Shown: positions 43,648-52,118 of the stretch, piece by piece
Numbering within the stretch: the first letter of the stretch is position 1
Layout: each line of letters starts with the position of its first letter
Source of the DNA: Blautia sp. An81
GTDB lineage: Bacteria > Bacillota > Clostridia > Lachnospirales > Lachnospiraceae
Length of the DNA stretch: 64,000 nucleotides
Assembly (NCBI RefSeq): GCF_002161285.1
Contig: NZ_NFHH01000004.1
Span: forward strand, 62,001-126,000
Direction of reading: 5' to 3'
Translations under genes and position numbers: made by a program
The notes under the pieces: generated by a model
The model's input: only the letters and a program-made list of their open reading frames with translations
Database searches by the model: none
Told to the model about the DNA's origin: nothing

Positions 43648-44403
43648 ATGGAAAAAATATTGGAAGTAACAAATCTGAAAAAAACATTTTATAAGAATAA
43701 AACGCCCTTTACAGCAGTAAATGAGATCAGCTTTACTCTGAACAGAGGCGAATGTCTGGGGCTTGTAGGAGAAAGCGGATGCGGAAAAAGTACTACAGCA
43801 AAGATGATCACCCGGCTTTTGGAGCCGGACAGCGGCAGTATCCGTCTGGACGGAGAGGAAATCCTGGGACAGAAAGGGAAAAAGAAAAAAGAACTGTATA
43901 CAAAGATGCAGATGATTTTCCAGATTCCCCAGGATTCCTTTGATCCCCGCTGTACTTTGGGAGACGGGATCATGGAGAGCATGCGCAATCACGGCATGAA
44001 ACGGAAAGACGCCAGAAAAAGGATGTATGAGCTTCTGGAACTGGCAGAACTGGACAAAAGTTTTGTTTCCAGATATCCCCATGAGGTAAGCGGCGGGCAG
44101 TGTCAGAGAGCGGCCATAGCCAGAGCTCTGGCTGTAGATCCCAGGATTCTGATCTGTGATGAGGCTACCAGCGCTTTGGACGTTACCATACAGGCCCAGA
44201 TTATGGATCTGCTCAGCAGACTTCAGAGAGATAGAGGACTGTCTATCCTTCTGATCTGTCATGACCTGGCTCTGGTGCAGAAGCTCTGCCAGAGAGTCCT
44301 GGTGATGTATAAAGGCAGTATTATAGAAACGGGTATGACAGATGAGGTGATACGGCATCCCAGGGAAGAATATACAAAGAGCCTTATAGATTCTGTATTT
44401 TAA
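43648..44403 (+). CDS. ABC transporter ATPase (NikE/DppF type)
   Basis: 251-aa ATPase: Walker A GESGCGKST (about residues 38-46), Q-loop MIFQIPQDSFDPR, signature VSGGQCQRA (about 147), Walker B ILICDEATSALD, ICHDLAL, and HPREEYTKSLI tail. The start at 43648 is 4 bp after the previous stop; the longer frame from 43615 overlaps that gene and has no ribosome site. Confidence 0.92.
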   Translation: MEKILEVTNLKKTFYKNKTPFTAVNEISFTLNRGECLGLVGESGCGKSTTAKMITRLLEPDSGSIRLDGEEILGQKGKKKKELYTKMQMIFQIPQDSFDPRCTLGDGIMESMRNHGMKRKDARKRMYELLELAELDKSFVSRYPHEVSGGQCQRAAIARALAVDPRILICDEATSALDVTIQAQIMDLLSRLQRDRGLSILLICHDLALVQKLCQRVLVMYKGSIIETGMTDEVIRHPREEYTKSLIDSVF

Positions 44404-44455
44404 AGTCCAAAGTTTTGCAAAAATCAGCGGAAGGATTATCAGGAAAGGAGAAAAA

Positions 44456-46045
44456 ATGAAACCAAAAAACATATGGAAAAAGGCGTGGGGTGCTGTTCTG
44501 GCGCTGACTATGAGCGCCGGACTGCTGGCAGGCTGCGGTTCTTCCGGGGAGGAGGACAGCCAGGATAGATCACAGTCTGAGTCCTCTTCAGGAGAAAAAG
44601 TTTTTTATTACGGAGACACCACTTTTAATGCGGAAAATGACGAGTCTGATGTGAACCCTCACAACGGATATTCAGGCTGGGCCTGTATCCGCTATGGCAT
44701 AGGGGAAACCTTATTCCGCTATTCCGATACCATGGAGCTGGAGCCCTGGCTGGCCACAGAATATGAGAATGTAGATGAAAATACCTGGAGGATTACCCTG
44801 AGAGACGGGGTAACCTTCACCAGCGGCAGGGAACTGGATGCCCAGGCCGTGAAGGAATGCCTGGAGCATCTGGTGGAGGTTCATGAGAGAGCTAAAGGGA
44901 ATCTGAAGATCCAGGAGATCACAGCAGACGGGATGACTCTGACTATCAGGACTACGGAGCCGGTACCGGCCCTGATGAATTATCTGGCCGATCCCTACGG
45001 CTGCATTATTGATATGGAAGCCGGCATTACTGATGACGGAAACGTAGTGGGCACCGGTCCATATATTGCCACAGAAGTGGTTACAGATCAGGGACTGACT
45101 TTGGTAAAAAATGAAAATTACTGGGATGGGATGCCGAATCTGGACACCATATATGTACAGACCATCAGTGATGGAGATACCCTTACTATGGCTCTTCAGT
45201 CAGGAGAGCTGGATGCGGCTTACGGTCTTCCTTACTCCAGTTTGTCCCTGTTCTCAGAAGAGCCCTATACGATTTCTTCTGTAGAAACCTCCAGATCTTT
45301 CTTTGCACAGATGAATTATGCCACAGAGGCTCTCCAGGACGAAAGAGTAAGAGAAGCCATTGCCTGCGGCATTGACAAAGAAAGCTTTACAGAGGTACTG
45401 ATGGAAGGCAACGGTTCCGCCGCTGTAGGCCCTTTCCCGTCAAACTTTACTTTTGGGGACGATGCAGTTACCGCACCGGAATATGATCCGGACAGGGCTA
45501 AAGAACTTCTGGCGGAAGCAGGATGGACAGATACGGACGGAGACGGTTATGTGGACAAGGACGGAGAGAACCTGACTATTCGCTGGCTTACTTATCCCAG
45601 CCGTCAGGAACTGCCCCTTCTGGCAGAAAGCGTTCAGGCAACTCTGGGAGAGATTGGCATTGACGTTGAAGTAAACAGTACGGCAAATCATCTGGATGTT
45701 ATTGAAACCGGCGAGTGGGACATCTACGCCAGTGCCTTTGTCTGCGCACCTACAGGAGATCCGGAATACTTCTTTACCACCCACTGCCTGGATTCTTCCA
45801 CCCACAACAGAGGGGGATATCACAGTGACAGACTGGAAGAGCTGGAAGCCCAGATGAGCACTACTTTTGACGCAGAAGAGAGAGCTTCTCTGGCTGTGGA
45901 AATGACTCAGACGATTCTGGACGACAATGCTTTTATCTTTGCTTCCCATCTGCGGATGTCTATTGTTTCAGGAGAAGGGGTCACAGGTCTGGAGGCTCAT
46001 CCCTGTGACTATTATGAGATAACTGTGGATCTGGATAAAAATTAA
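44456..46045 (+). CDS. Nik/Dpp-type substrate-binding lipoprotein
   Basis: 529-aa family 5 solute-binding lipoprotein. Signal peptide with lipobox LLAGC (Cys about residue 25), a Ser/Glu-rich tether, then the binding domain (ETLFRYSDTMELEPWLATEYENV, YDPDRAKELLAEAGWTD). The layout and the short flexible loops recall NikA/CntA proteins, which bind nickel as a chelate; a peptide ligand is also possible. It is the last gene of the intact operon, 52 bp after the ATPase, with AGGAAAGGAG before ATG. Confidence 0.9.
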   Translation: MKPKNIWKKAWGAVLALTMSAGLLAGCGSSGEEDSQDRSQSESSSGEKVFYYGDTTFNAENDESDVNPHNGYSGWACIRYGIGETLFRYSDTMELEPWLATEYENVDENTWRITLRDGVTFTSGRELDAQAVKECLEHLVEVHERAKGNLKIQEITADGMTLTIRTTEPVPALMNYLADPYGCIIDMEAGITDDGNVVGTGPYIATEVVTDQGLTLVKNENYWDGMPNLDTIYVQTISDGDTLTMALQSGELDAAYGLPYSSLSLFSEEPYTISSVETSRSFFAQMNYATEALQDERVREAIACGIDKESFTEVLMEGNGSAAVGPFPSNFTFGDDAVTAPEYDPDRAKELLAEAGWTDTDGDGYVDKDGENLTIRWLTYPSRQELPLLAESVQATLGEIGIDVEVNSTANHLDVIETGEWDIYASAFVCAPTGDPEYFFTTHCLDSSTHNRGGYHSDRLEELEAQMSTTFDAEERASLAVEMTQTILDDNAFIFASHLRMSIVSGEGVTGLEAHPCDYYEITVDLDKN

Positions 46046-46059
46046 AAGGGGCTAATCAT

Positions 46060-46731
46060 ATGTACCGTATATTTATCATAGAAGATGATCCGGGGATCGC
46101 CCGGGGGATCCAGAAGCAGATGGAGTCCTGGAACCTGGAAGCCCGGTGTGCCTCAGATTTTGAAAAGATCATGGAGGAATTTTCTGACTATCACCCTCAT
46201 CTGGTCCTGCTGGATATTTCTCTGCCTTTTTACAATGGCTATTACTGGTGCCAGGAGATCCGGAAGATTTCCCGGGTGCCGGTGATCTTTATCTCTTCCG
46301 CCTCAGATAACATGAATATTGTTATGGCCATGCAGATGGGCGGGGATGACTTTATTGCCAAGCCTTTTGACCAGATGGTGATGACCGCCAAGATCCAGGC
46401 TGTGCTGAGGAGAACTTATGACTACGGAGGAGAGCAGGCTTTTCTGGAACATAAAGGCGCTGTTTTAAATATGGCAGACGCTTCTCTATCCTATGAAGGG
46501 GAAAAGATCGATCTGACAAAAAACGAGTACCGGATCCTTCAGACCCTTCTGGAAAACAAGGGAAAGATCATCAGTCGGGAGCGGCTTATGGAGAAACTCT
46601 GGGAAAGCGACAGTTTTGTAGATGAAAATACTTTAAGCGTGAATGTAAACCGTCTGCGGAAAAAGCTGGAGAAGGCAGGCCTGACAGATTTTATTACCAC
46701 CAAAATTGGCATGGGGTATCTGATCGGATAA
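46060..46731 (+). CDS. bceR: OmpR-family response regulator, BceR type
   Basis: 223-aa response regulator. Receiver domain 1-118 with acidic EDD (9-11), phospho-Asp in LVLLDISLP (about 52) and Lys in AKPFD (about 103); DNA-binding winged helix about 125-223 (LTKNEYRILQTLLEN, VDENTLSVNVNRLRKKL). It sits 14 bp after the binding-protein gene and 10 bp before its kinase. Regulators of this kind activate Bce-type transporters on sensing peptide antibiotics; a matching operator lies at 47720-47756. Confidence 0.93.
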   Translation: MYRIFIIEDDPGIARGIQKQMESWNLEARCASDFEKIMEEFSDYHPHLVLLDISLPFYNGYYWCQEIRKISRVPVIFISSASDNMNIVMAMQMGGDDFIAKPFDQMVMTAKIQAVLRRTYDYGGEQAFLEHKGAVLNMADASLSYEGEKIDLTKNEYRILQTLLENKGKIISRERLMEKLWESDSFVDENTLSVNVNRLRKKLEKAGLTDFITTKIGMGYLIG

Positions 46732-46741
46732 GGAGAGCGGT

Positions 46742-47734
46742 ATGAAAGTTTTGACTGCATATATAAAACAGCACAAAAGAACTGCGGCCTTTTATTTTAT
46801 AGCTATGGCAGTGTTTTTTGTCCTTTTGTTTTTCTACAGGCTGCCGCCGGCAGCCTGGGCTTACGGGGCAGTGCTCTGTTTGTTTTTTGGTCTGGTCCTG
46901 GCAGTGCCGGATTACCTGAGATTCCGGAAAAAGCACCGGGAACTGAGACAGATGGGAGAGCAGCAGGAGATAACCGGTGCAGAACTCCTGCCGGTACCGG
47001 AAGGCCTTCTGGAACAGGATTATCAGGATCTGATCGCCAGACTTTGGGAAAAGGAGAAAGATACCCAGGACAGGCAAAACCGCCGGTACCAGGATATGAG
47101 CGATTACTATACCATGTGGGCCCACCAGGTGAAAACCCCTATTGCCGCATTAAAGCTGAGCCTGGAAAATGAAGACAGTACCCTGGCCAGAGAAGTACGG
47201 GGAGAGGTAGTCCGGATCGATCAGTATGTGGATATGGCCATGTGCTATCTCCGGCTGGATTCTGAGACAACAGATTACGTTTTTGAAGAGTGTGAGATGG
47301 ATCAGATCCTCCGCCAGGCAGTGCGGAAGTTTTCCTCTTCTTTTATCCAGAAGAAGATCCGGCTGGAATATGAGCCAATGGACTGGAAGGTAGTTACCGA
47401 TGAGAAATGGCTTCTTTTTGTTATTGAACAGGTACTTTCAAACAGTTTAAAATATACCAGGTCCCAGGGAAAAGTTTCTATAGAAAGAGAAAAAGAACAG
47501 ATTCTTTGTATCCGTGATAACGGTATCGGCATTGCCCCGGAGGATATTCCCAGGATCTTTGAAAAGGGCTATACCGGCTATAACGGCAGAAGCGACAAAA
47601 AAGCCAGCGGCCTTGGCCTGTATCTCTGCCGCCGGATCTGCAGCAATCTGGGGTACCGGATCTGGGCCTCTTCCTCTGTGGGAGAGGGCACTGCAATTTA
47701 TATAGATCTTAAGAGGCGTCTTACAAAAATGTAA
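46742..47734 (+). CDS. bceS: Intramembrane-sensing histidine kinase, BceS type
   Basis: 330-aa kinase with two helices at residues 16-55 and almost no extracellular loop, the hallmark of intramembrane-sensing BceS-like kinases that listen to their ABC transporter. The His box is MWAHQVKTPIAALKL (about residues 121-135) and the ATPase domain has N (VLSNSLKYT), G1 (DNGIGIAPEDI) and G2 (ASGLGLYL). The end of the gene overlaps the palindromic operator that serves the next operon. Confidence 0.92.
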   Translation: MKVLTAYIKQHKRTAAFYFIAMAVFFVLLFFYRLPPAAWAYGAVLCLFFGLVLAVPDYLRFRKKHRELRQMGEQQEITGAELLPVPEGLLEQDYQDLIARLWEKEKDTQDRQNRRYQDMSDYYTMWAHQVKTPIAALKLSLENEDSTLAREVRGEVVRIDQYVDMAMCYLRLDSETTDYVFEECEMDQILRQAVRKFSSSFIQKKIRLEYEPMDWKVVTDEKWLLFVIEQVLSNSLKYTRSQGKVSIEREKEQILCIRDNGIGIAPEDIPRIFEKGYTGYNGRSDKKASGLGLYLCRRICSNLGYRIWASSSVGEGTAIYIDLKRRLTKM

Positions 47735-47756
47735 GACCATAACAGGGAAATGTAAG
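47720..47756 (+). promoter_or_regulatory. BceR-type operator upstream of the BceAB-like genes
   Basis: CTTACA-AAAA-TGTAAG (47720-47735) is a perfect palindrome of the TTACA-N4-TGTAA type known for BceR-like regulators; it overlaps the stop codon of the kinase gene. A second TGTAAG occurs 21 bp further (47751-47756). An inverted pair GGGAAATGT/ACATTTCCC (47745-47753, 47773-47781) lies between the operator and the -10 box. Confidence 0.75.
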
Positions 47757-47789
47757 CTGAATCGATGGCGGCACATTTCCCTTAATTGC

Positions 47790-47795
47790 TATAAT
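47790..47795 (+). promoter_or_regulatory. -10 box of the BceAB-like operon (no good -35)
   Basis: TATAAT at 47790-47795; the position 17 bp upstream reads GGCGGC, not a -35 box. This fits a promoter that needs the response regulator. Confidence 0.65.
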
Positions 47796-47824
47796 GGCCT
47801 TGTAAAAAACAAGGAGGAAACAAC

Positions 47825-48586
47825 ATGGCGATATTAGAAGTGATAAATCTAAAAAAAACCTATACCACCCGTTTCGGCGGCAGTCAGGTGCGGGCGTTAA
47901 AAAACGTAAATTTTACTGTGGAAAACGGAGAATACGCAGCAGTGATGGGCGAATCCGGTTCCGGAAAGACGACTCTGCTGAATATCCTGGCGGCTCTGGA
48001 CCGGCCCAGTTACGGTACCGTGCTCCTGGACGGACGGGATATTACCAAGCTGAAGGATAAGGAGCTGTCCGGTTTCCGGAGAGATAATCTGGGATTTGTA
48101 TTCCAGGATTTTAACCTTCTGGATACCTTTTCTGTCCGGGACAATATTTATCTGCCTCTGGTACTGGAAGGAAAACACTACCGGGAAATGGAAGCAAAGA
48201 TCCTTCCTGTAGCCCGGAAGCTGGGAATTGCAGACATACTGGAGAAATATCCCTATGAAATCTCCGGCGGACAGAAACAGCGGGCGGCAGTGGCCAGAGC
48301 GCTGATCACCAATCCCCGGCTGATCCTGGCGGATGAGCCTACAGGAGCCCTGGACTCCCGATCTACAGAGGAACTTTTGGACCTGTTCTCTGCCATACAT
48401 GCCGAAGGGCATACCATTCTTATGGTGACCCATTCGGTGAAAGCAGCCAGCCGGGCTGGCCGTGTGCTCTTTATAAAGGACGGGGAGGTCTTCCATCAGT
48501 TATATCGGGGAAACAGTACCAATCAGGAGATGTATGAGAAAATTTCCAATACACTGACTGCCCTGGCGGGAGGTGAAAGACTGTGA
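47825..48586 (+). CDS. bceA: Bce-type ABC transporter ATPase
   Basis: 253-aa ATPase of the MacB/LolD-like group paired with a FtsX-type permease. Walker A GESGSGKTT (about residues 41-49), signature ISGGQKQRA (about 146), Walker B LILADEPTGALDS, VTHSVKAASRAGR. AAGGAGG before ATG. It overlaps the permease gene by 4 bp. With the permease it removes or frees lipid II-cycle targets from peptide antibiotics and signals to the kinase. Confidence 0.93.
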   Translation: MAILEVINLKKTYTTRFGGSQVRALKNVNFTVENGEYAAVMGESGSGKTTLLNILAALDRPSYGTVLLDGRDITKLKDKELSGFRRDNLGFVFQDFNLLDTFSVRDNIYLPLVLEGKHYREMEAKILPVARKLGIADILEKYPYEISGGQKQRAAVARALITNPRLILADEPTGALDSRSTEELLDLFSAIHAEGHTILMVTHSVKAASRAGRVLFIKDGEVFHQLYRGNSTNQEMYEKISNTLTALAGGERL

Positions 48587-50628
48587 AAAAGAGACTTTAT
48601 CCCCGGCTTGCCTGGCAGGGAATCTGTAAAAACGGAAAGATTTATTTTCCGTATCTGGCAGCTGGCATTTTTGTGGTCATGGTTTTTTATCTCATCGGCT
48701 TTCTCTCCAGCGACCCGGTGGTCCGGGAAATGGACGGAGGAGAACAGATGCAGATTGTTCTCTCACTGGGAACAGTGGTTATGGGAATCTTCTCTGTTAT
48801 CTTTCTCTTCTATACCAATTCTTTTCTCATGAAGAGAAGAAAAAAGGAACTGGGCCTGTATCATGTTTTGGGCATGGGAAGAAGGAATATCGGGATTGTA
48901 CTGATCTGGGAAAACCTTATGACAGGAGGCATCTCTCTGGGAGCGGGACTCCTTGGAGGAATTCTGTTTTCTAAGGTGGGACAGCTTGCTATGATCTATC
49001 TCCTTGAAGGAGAGGTGAACTTTTCTTTTTCTGTAAATACAGAAATCCTTTTCCTTACCCTGAAAGTTTATGGAGCTATCTTTTTCCTGATTCTGGTATA
49101 CGGAATCCTTCAGATATTCAGGACCAAACCTCTGGATCTTCTGAAAAGTGAGAGCCTGGGAGAGCGTCCTCCTAAAGCCAATTGGCTGACTGCAATCCTG
49201 GGAACTGTTCTTCTGGCAGGGGCCTACTTCCTGTCCATAACGGTGAAAGAGCCTGTAGCCATTGTCTGGCTTTTCTTTGTGGCGGTGATCATGGTAATCG
49301 GGGCCACTTACCTGCTCTTTATGGCAGGATCCGTTACCCTGTGCAAAATACTGAAAAAGAATAAGAAATATTACTATAAGACGAACCATTTTGTATCCCT
49401 GTCTTCTATGATGTTCCGTATGAAAAGAAACGGAGCCGGTCTTGCCTCTATCTGTATCCTGTCTACCATGGTCCTGGTCATGGTGTCCGGTACAGTCAGC
49501 CTGTTTCTGGGAACAGAGGACAGCCTTCGCTCCAGATATCCCAGAAACCTGGTGGTAAATACTCCGTCTCTGGAAGAAGGGGTTGTAAGTCAGGTAAGCC
49601 AGATCGTAGAAGGAGCTTTGAAAAAATATGGAGTTCAGGAAGAAAATGTTCTCCACTACCGACAGCTTGTAATGTCCGGTATGGTAGAAGAAAACCAGGT
49701 GATCCTGGACTACGCAAATAAGGGGAAATTCTCTTACACAGAATATGAGAATGTCCGTCAAATTATTGTGGTGCCTGTGGAAGACTATAACCGGATCATG
49801 GGAACAGATGAGACTCTGGACAGACAGGAAATCCTGGTGTGCAATACAAAGTCAGGCTTTAAGGAAGATTATCAGGAACTGACCCTGGAAGGACTGGGGA
49901 CCTGGAAGATCAAAGACCAGGTAGATTTTGTAGACAACGGAGTAGACGCCATGCAGATCATTCCTACCACCTATCTCTTTGTATCGGATGTAAGTGTGAT
50001 GGTGGAAATGTATCAGAGTTATCCTAAGGCCGGGGAAACGTTTGAATTCTGGAATTACTATGGAACAGATCTGGACTGCAGCGATGAGACCCAGAGCCTT
50101 ATTGCCCAGGAGATCAGCGCAGGACTTCAGAGCCTGGGAGAACAGGATCCTGCTTTTTCCGGAACTACTGTAGAGTGTGTAGGGGTAGAGCGGATGGATT
50201 TTTATTCTACGTATGCAGGACTGTTCTTCCTGGGGATCCTGCTGGGCATCGTGTTCCTTCTGGGGATGGTGCTGATCATGTATTATAAGCAGGTGTCAGA
50301 AGGCTATGAAGACCAGAGCAGATTTGAGATCCTCCAGAAGGTAGGCATGACCGAAAGGGAAATCCGGAAAAGCGTCAATTCTCAGGTCCTTACGGTGTTT
50401 TTCATGCCTCTGATCTGGGCGGGGATCCACACAGCCTTTGCTTTTCCGATGATCTACCGGCTGCTGCAGCTTTTCAGTCTTCACAATATGTGGCTTCTTA
50501 TCGGAATCACCGGAGGATGCTTCCTGGGATTCGGACTGGTGTATGTGCTGATGTATCTGCTGACGTCAAAAAGCTATTATAAGATCGTCAGGGGCGGAAG
50601 TTTTTCTTCACGTAGGCAGAGGGGGTAA
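48583..50628 (+). CDS. bceB: Bce-type ABC transporter permease (FtsX-like)
   Basis: 681-aa permease with ten expected helices: one at 20-40, three around 57-175 (first FtsX unit), two around 200-250, one near 285-310, a large extracellular domain of about 220 residues (310-540), then the second FtsX unit to the end. The GTG start is used after GGAGGTGA. The length and big extracellular loop are the BceB/VraG signature, and define antibiotic recognition. Its 3' end overlaps the convergent yesN-like gene by 41 bp. Confidence 0.92.
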   Translation: MKKRLYPRLAWQGICKNGKIYFPYLAAGIFVVMVFYLIGFLSSDPVVREMDGGEQMQIVLSLGTVVMGIFSVIFLFYTNSFLMKRRKKELGLYHVLGMGRRNIGIVLIWENLMTGGISLGAGLLGGILFSKVGQLAMIYLLEGEVNFSFSVNTEILFLTLKVYGAIFFLILVYGILQIFRTKPLDLLKSESLGERPPKANWLTAILGTVLLAGAYFLSITVKEPVAIVWLFFVAVIMVIGATYLLFMAGSVTLCKILKKNKKYYYKTNHFVSLSSMMFRMKRNGAGLASICILSTMVLVMVSGTVSLFLGTEDSLRSRYPRNLVVNTPSLEEGVVSQVSQIVEGALKKYGVQEENVLHYRQLVMSGMVEENQVILDYANKGKFSYTEYENVRQIIVVPVEDYNRIMGTDETLDRQEILVCNTKSGFKEDYQELTLEGLGTWKIKDQVDFVDNGVDAMQIIPTTYLFVSDVSVMVEMYQSYPKAGETFEFWNYYGTDLDCSDETQSLIAQEISAGLQSLGEQDPAFSGTTVECVGVERMDFYSTYAGLFFLGILLGIVFLLGMVLIMYYKQVSEGYEDQSRFEILQKVGMTEREIRKSVNSQVLTVFFMPLIWAGIHTAFAFPMIYRLLQLFSLHNMWLLIGITGGCFLGFGLVYVLMYLLTSKSYYKIVRGGSFSSRRQRG

Positions 50629-52114
50629 GCCCCGTACACTTTTTAAAGATTTTACTGAAATAATACGGGGTGTTTCCGCAGCCAACCAGCTCGGCAACAT
50701 CCTGTATTTTTTCGCCTCCGCTGGAAGCCAGGATTTCCTTTGCTTTCTGAACACGGAGATTCATAAGAAAACCGGAAAATTTTTCGCCGGTTTCTTTTGT
50801 AAAGCAGCGGCTGACATAACTGACATTCATGTAAAGATAGTTTTCCGAGATCCATTTCAAGGTCAGATCCGGGTTCTTGTAATGCTCCTGGATATAGTCT
50901 ATGAGTTTCGTAATAAAAGGGCTGTACTGCCGGGAACTGAAAGAAGAAACGGATATGACTTTCTGGATATAGTCCAGGACCAGAACCGGGATTTGTGCCA
51001 TATTTTCTTCTTTGTGCAGGTTGTAAAGGAAATCTGTGATCTCAGGAAGGATCCCGGAGGGCAGATGGGTTCCCAGGGAAATAATAATATTATCTGCAAG
51101 CTGCAGGAGAAAATCCTTGTTGGAGACGGAGGTCAGAATGCTTTTCAGCTCCCGCAGACTGCTTTCACGTTCCTCGGAATTTCCGGCAGAGAGCAGAGGA
51201 ACAAGATGGTTTATCTTTTCCACAATCTGTCCGTAGTTAAAGGTGGGAACTTTTCCGGTGCCTTCAATGAAATACATGGTGTCATAGCGCTTTATTCTTT
51301 TGATCAGCATAGTCAGCAGAGATTTCAGATCCGGGTATTTCTGCCGCTGATAATCAACGGAAACGGTCTCGCCGGGAAAGGATACCGACTGAAAATAAGC
51401 ATCCAGTTCCTCATAGGAGGATTCTCCGTTAGTAAAGAAAAACAGAAGAATATTTTTGATATATATGAGGTAAACCTCTGTATCCGGCATACTTTCCTGG
51501 CGGAAAGTATGGAATTCTTTCAGACAGAGATCCAGATTTTTTTCTTCCAGGTAATAGACACAGCAGAACTGATAAGGGACATTTGTCAGATCCAGATAAT
51601 GCTCGTAGGACTCAAAAAAAGAATCCGACAGAGAGATTAAAGATACGCCTTCCCGGATCATGTTCTGGATCAGTGTTTTATGGAGATCTTTCAGTAAAGC
51701 TCCGTTTGGACCTTTTTCACTGTCTCGCTCAGAGACTGCCTGATAATAATCCCTGGTTACATCCTGGATACAGTCAATAATCTGCTCTTCCGTGCAGGGC
51801 TTCAGCAGATAATGACGAACGCTGCATTTCATGGCTCTTTTTGCATAGTCAAATTCTCCATAGCCGGACAAGATGATAAACTGGGTATTAAGATCTGTAC
51901 GGCTGATCCGTTCAATCAGCTCCAGTCCTGAAATGCCTGGCATCCGGATATCGGTCATAACAATATCCGGACACTCGTCCAGAATGGTATGATAGGCGTC
52001 TACTCCGTCGGTACAGGTGCCGATAAGCCGGATATCATATTTTTCCCAATCAATAATATTGGCAATAGCCTGGCAGATCATTTCTTCATCATCTACAATC
52101 AGCAGTTTTAACAT
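50588..52114 (-). CDS. YesN-type response regulator with AraC DNA-binding domain
   Basis: 508-aa regulator. Receiver domain 1-120 (LLIVDDEEMI, phospho-Asp in DIVMTDIRMPG, Lys in LLKPC); a linker of about 280 residues without known motif; AraC/XylS double HTH about 400-508 (LKWISENYLYMNVSYVSRCFTKETGEKFSGFL; IQDVAELVGCGNTPYYFSKIFKKCTGLTPSAY). It is the partner of the YesM-type kinase 4 bp upstream and probably activates the divergent glucuronide importer operon at 54.1 kb (inference from position). Its end overlaps bceB by 41 bp. Confidence 0.92.
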   Translation of the reverse strand: MLKLLIVDDEEMICQAIANIIDWEKYDIRLIGTCTDGVDAYHTILDECPDIVMTDIRMPGISGLELIERISRTDLNTQFIILSGYGEFDYAKRAMKCSVRHYLLKPCTEEQIIDCIQDVTRDYYQAVSERDSEKGPNGALLKDLHKTLIQNMIREGVSLISLSDSFFESYEHYLDLTNVPYQFCCVYYLEEKNLDLCLKEFHTFRQESMPDTEVYLIYIKNILLFFFTNGESSYEELDAYFQSVSFPGETVSVDYQRQKYPDLKSLLTMLIKRIKRYDTMYFIEGTGKVPTFNYGQIVEKINHLVPLLSAGNSEERESSLRELKSILTSVSNKDFLLQLADNIIISLGTHLPSGILPEITDFLYNLHKEENMAQIPVLVLDYIQKVISVSSFSSRQYSPFITKLIDYIQEHYKNPDLTLKWISENYLYMNVSYVSRCFTKETGEKFSGFLMNLRVQKAKEILASSGGEKIQDVAELVGCGNTPYYFSKIFKKCTGLTPSAYVKKNFRP

Positions 52115-52118
52115 ATTC

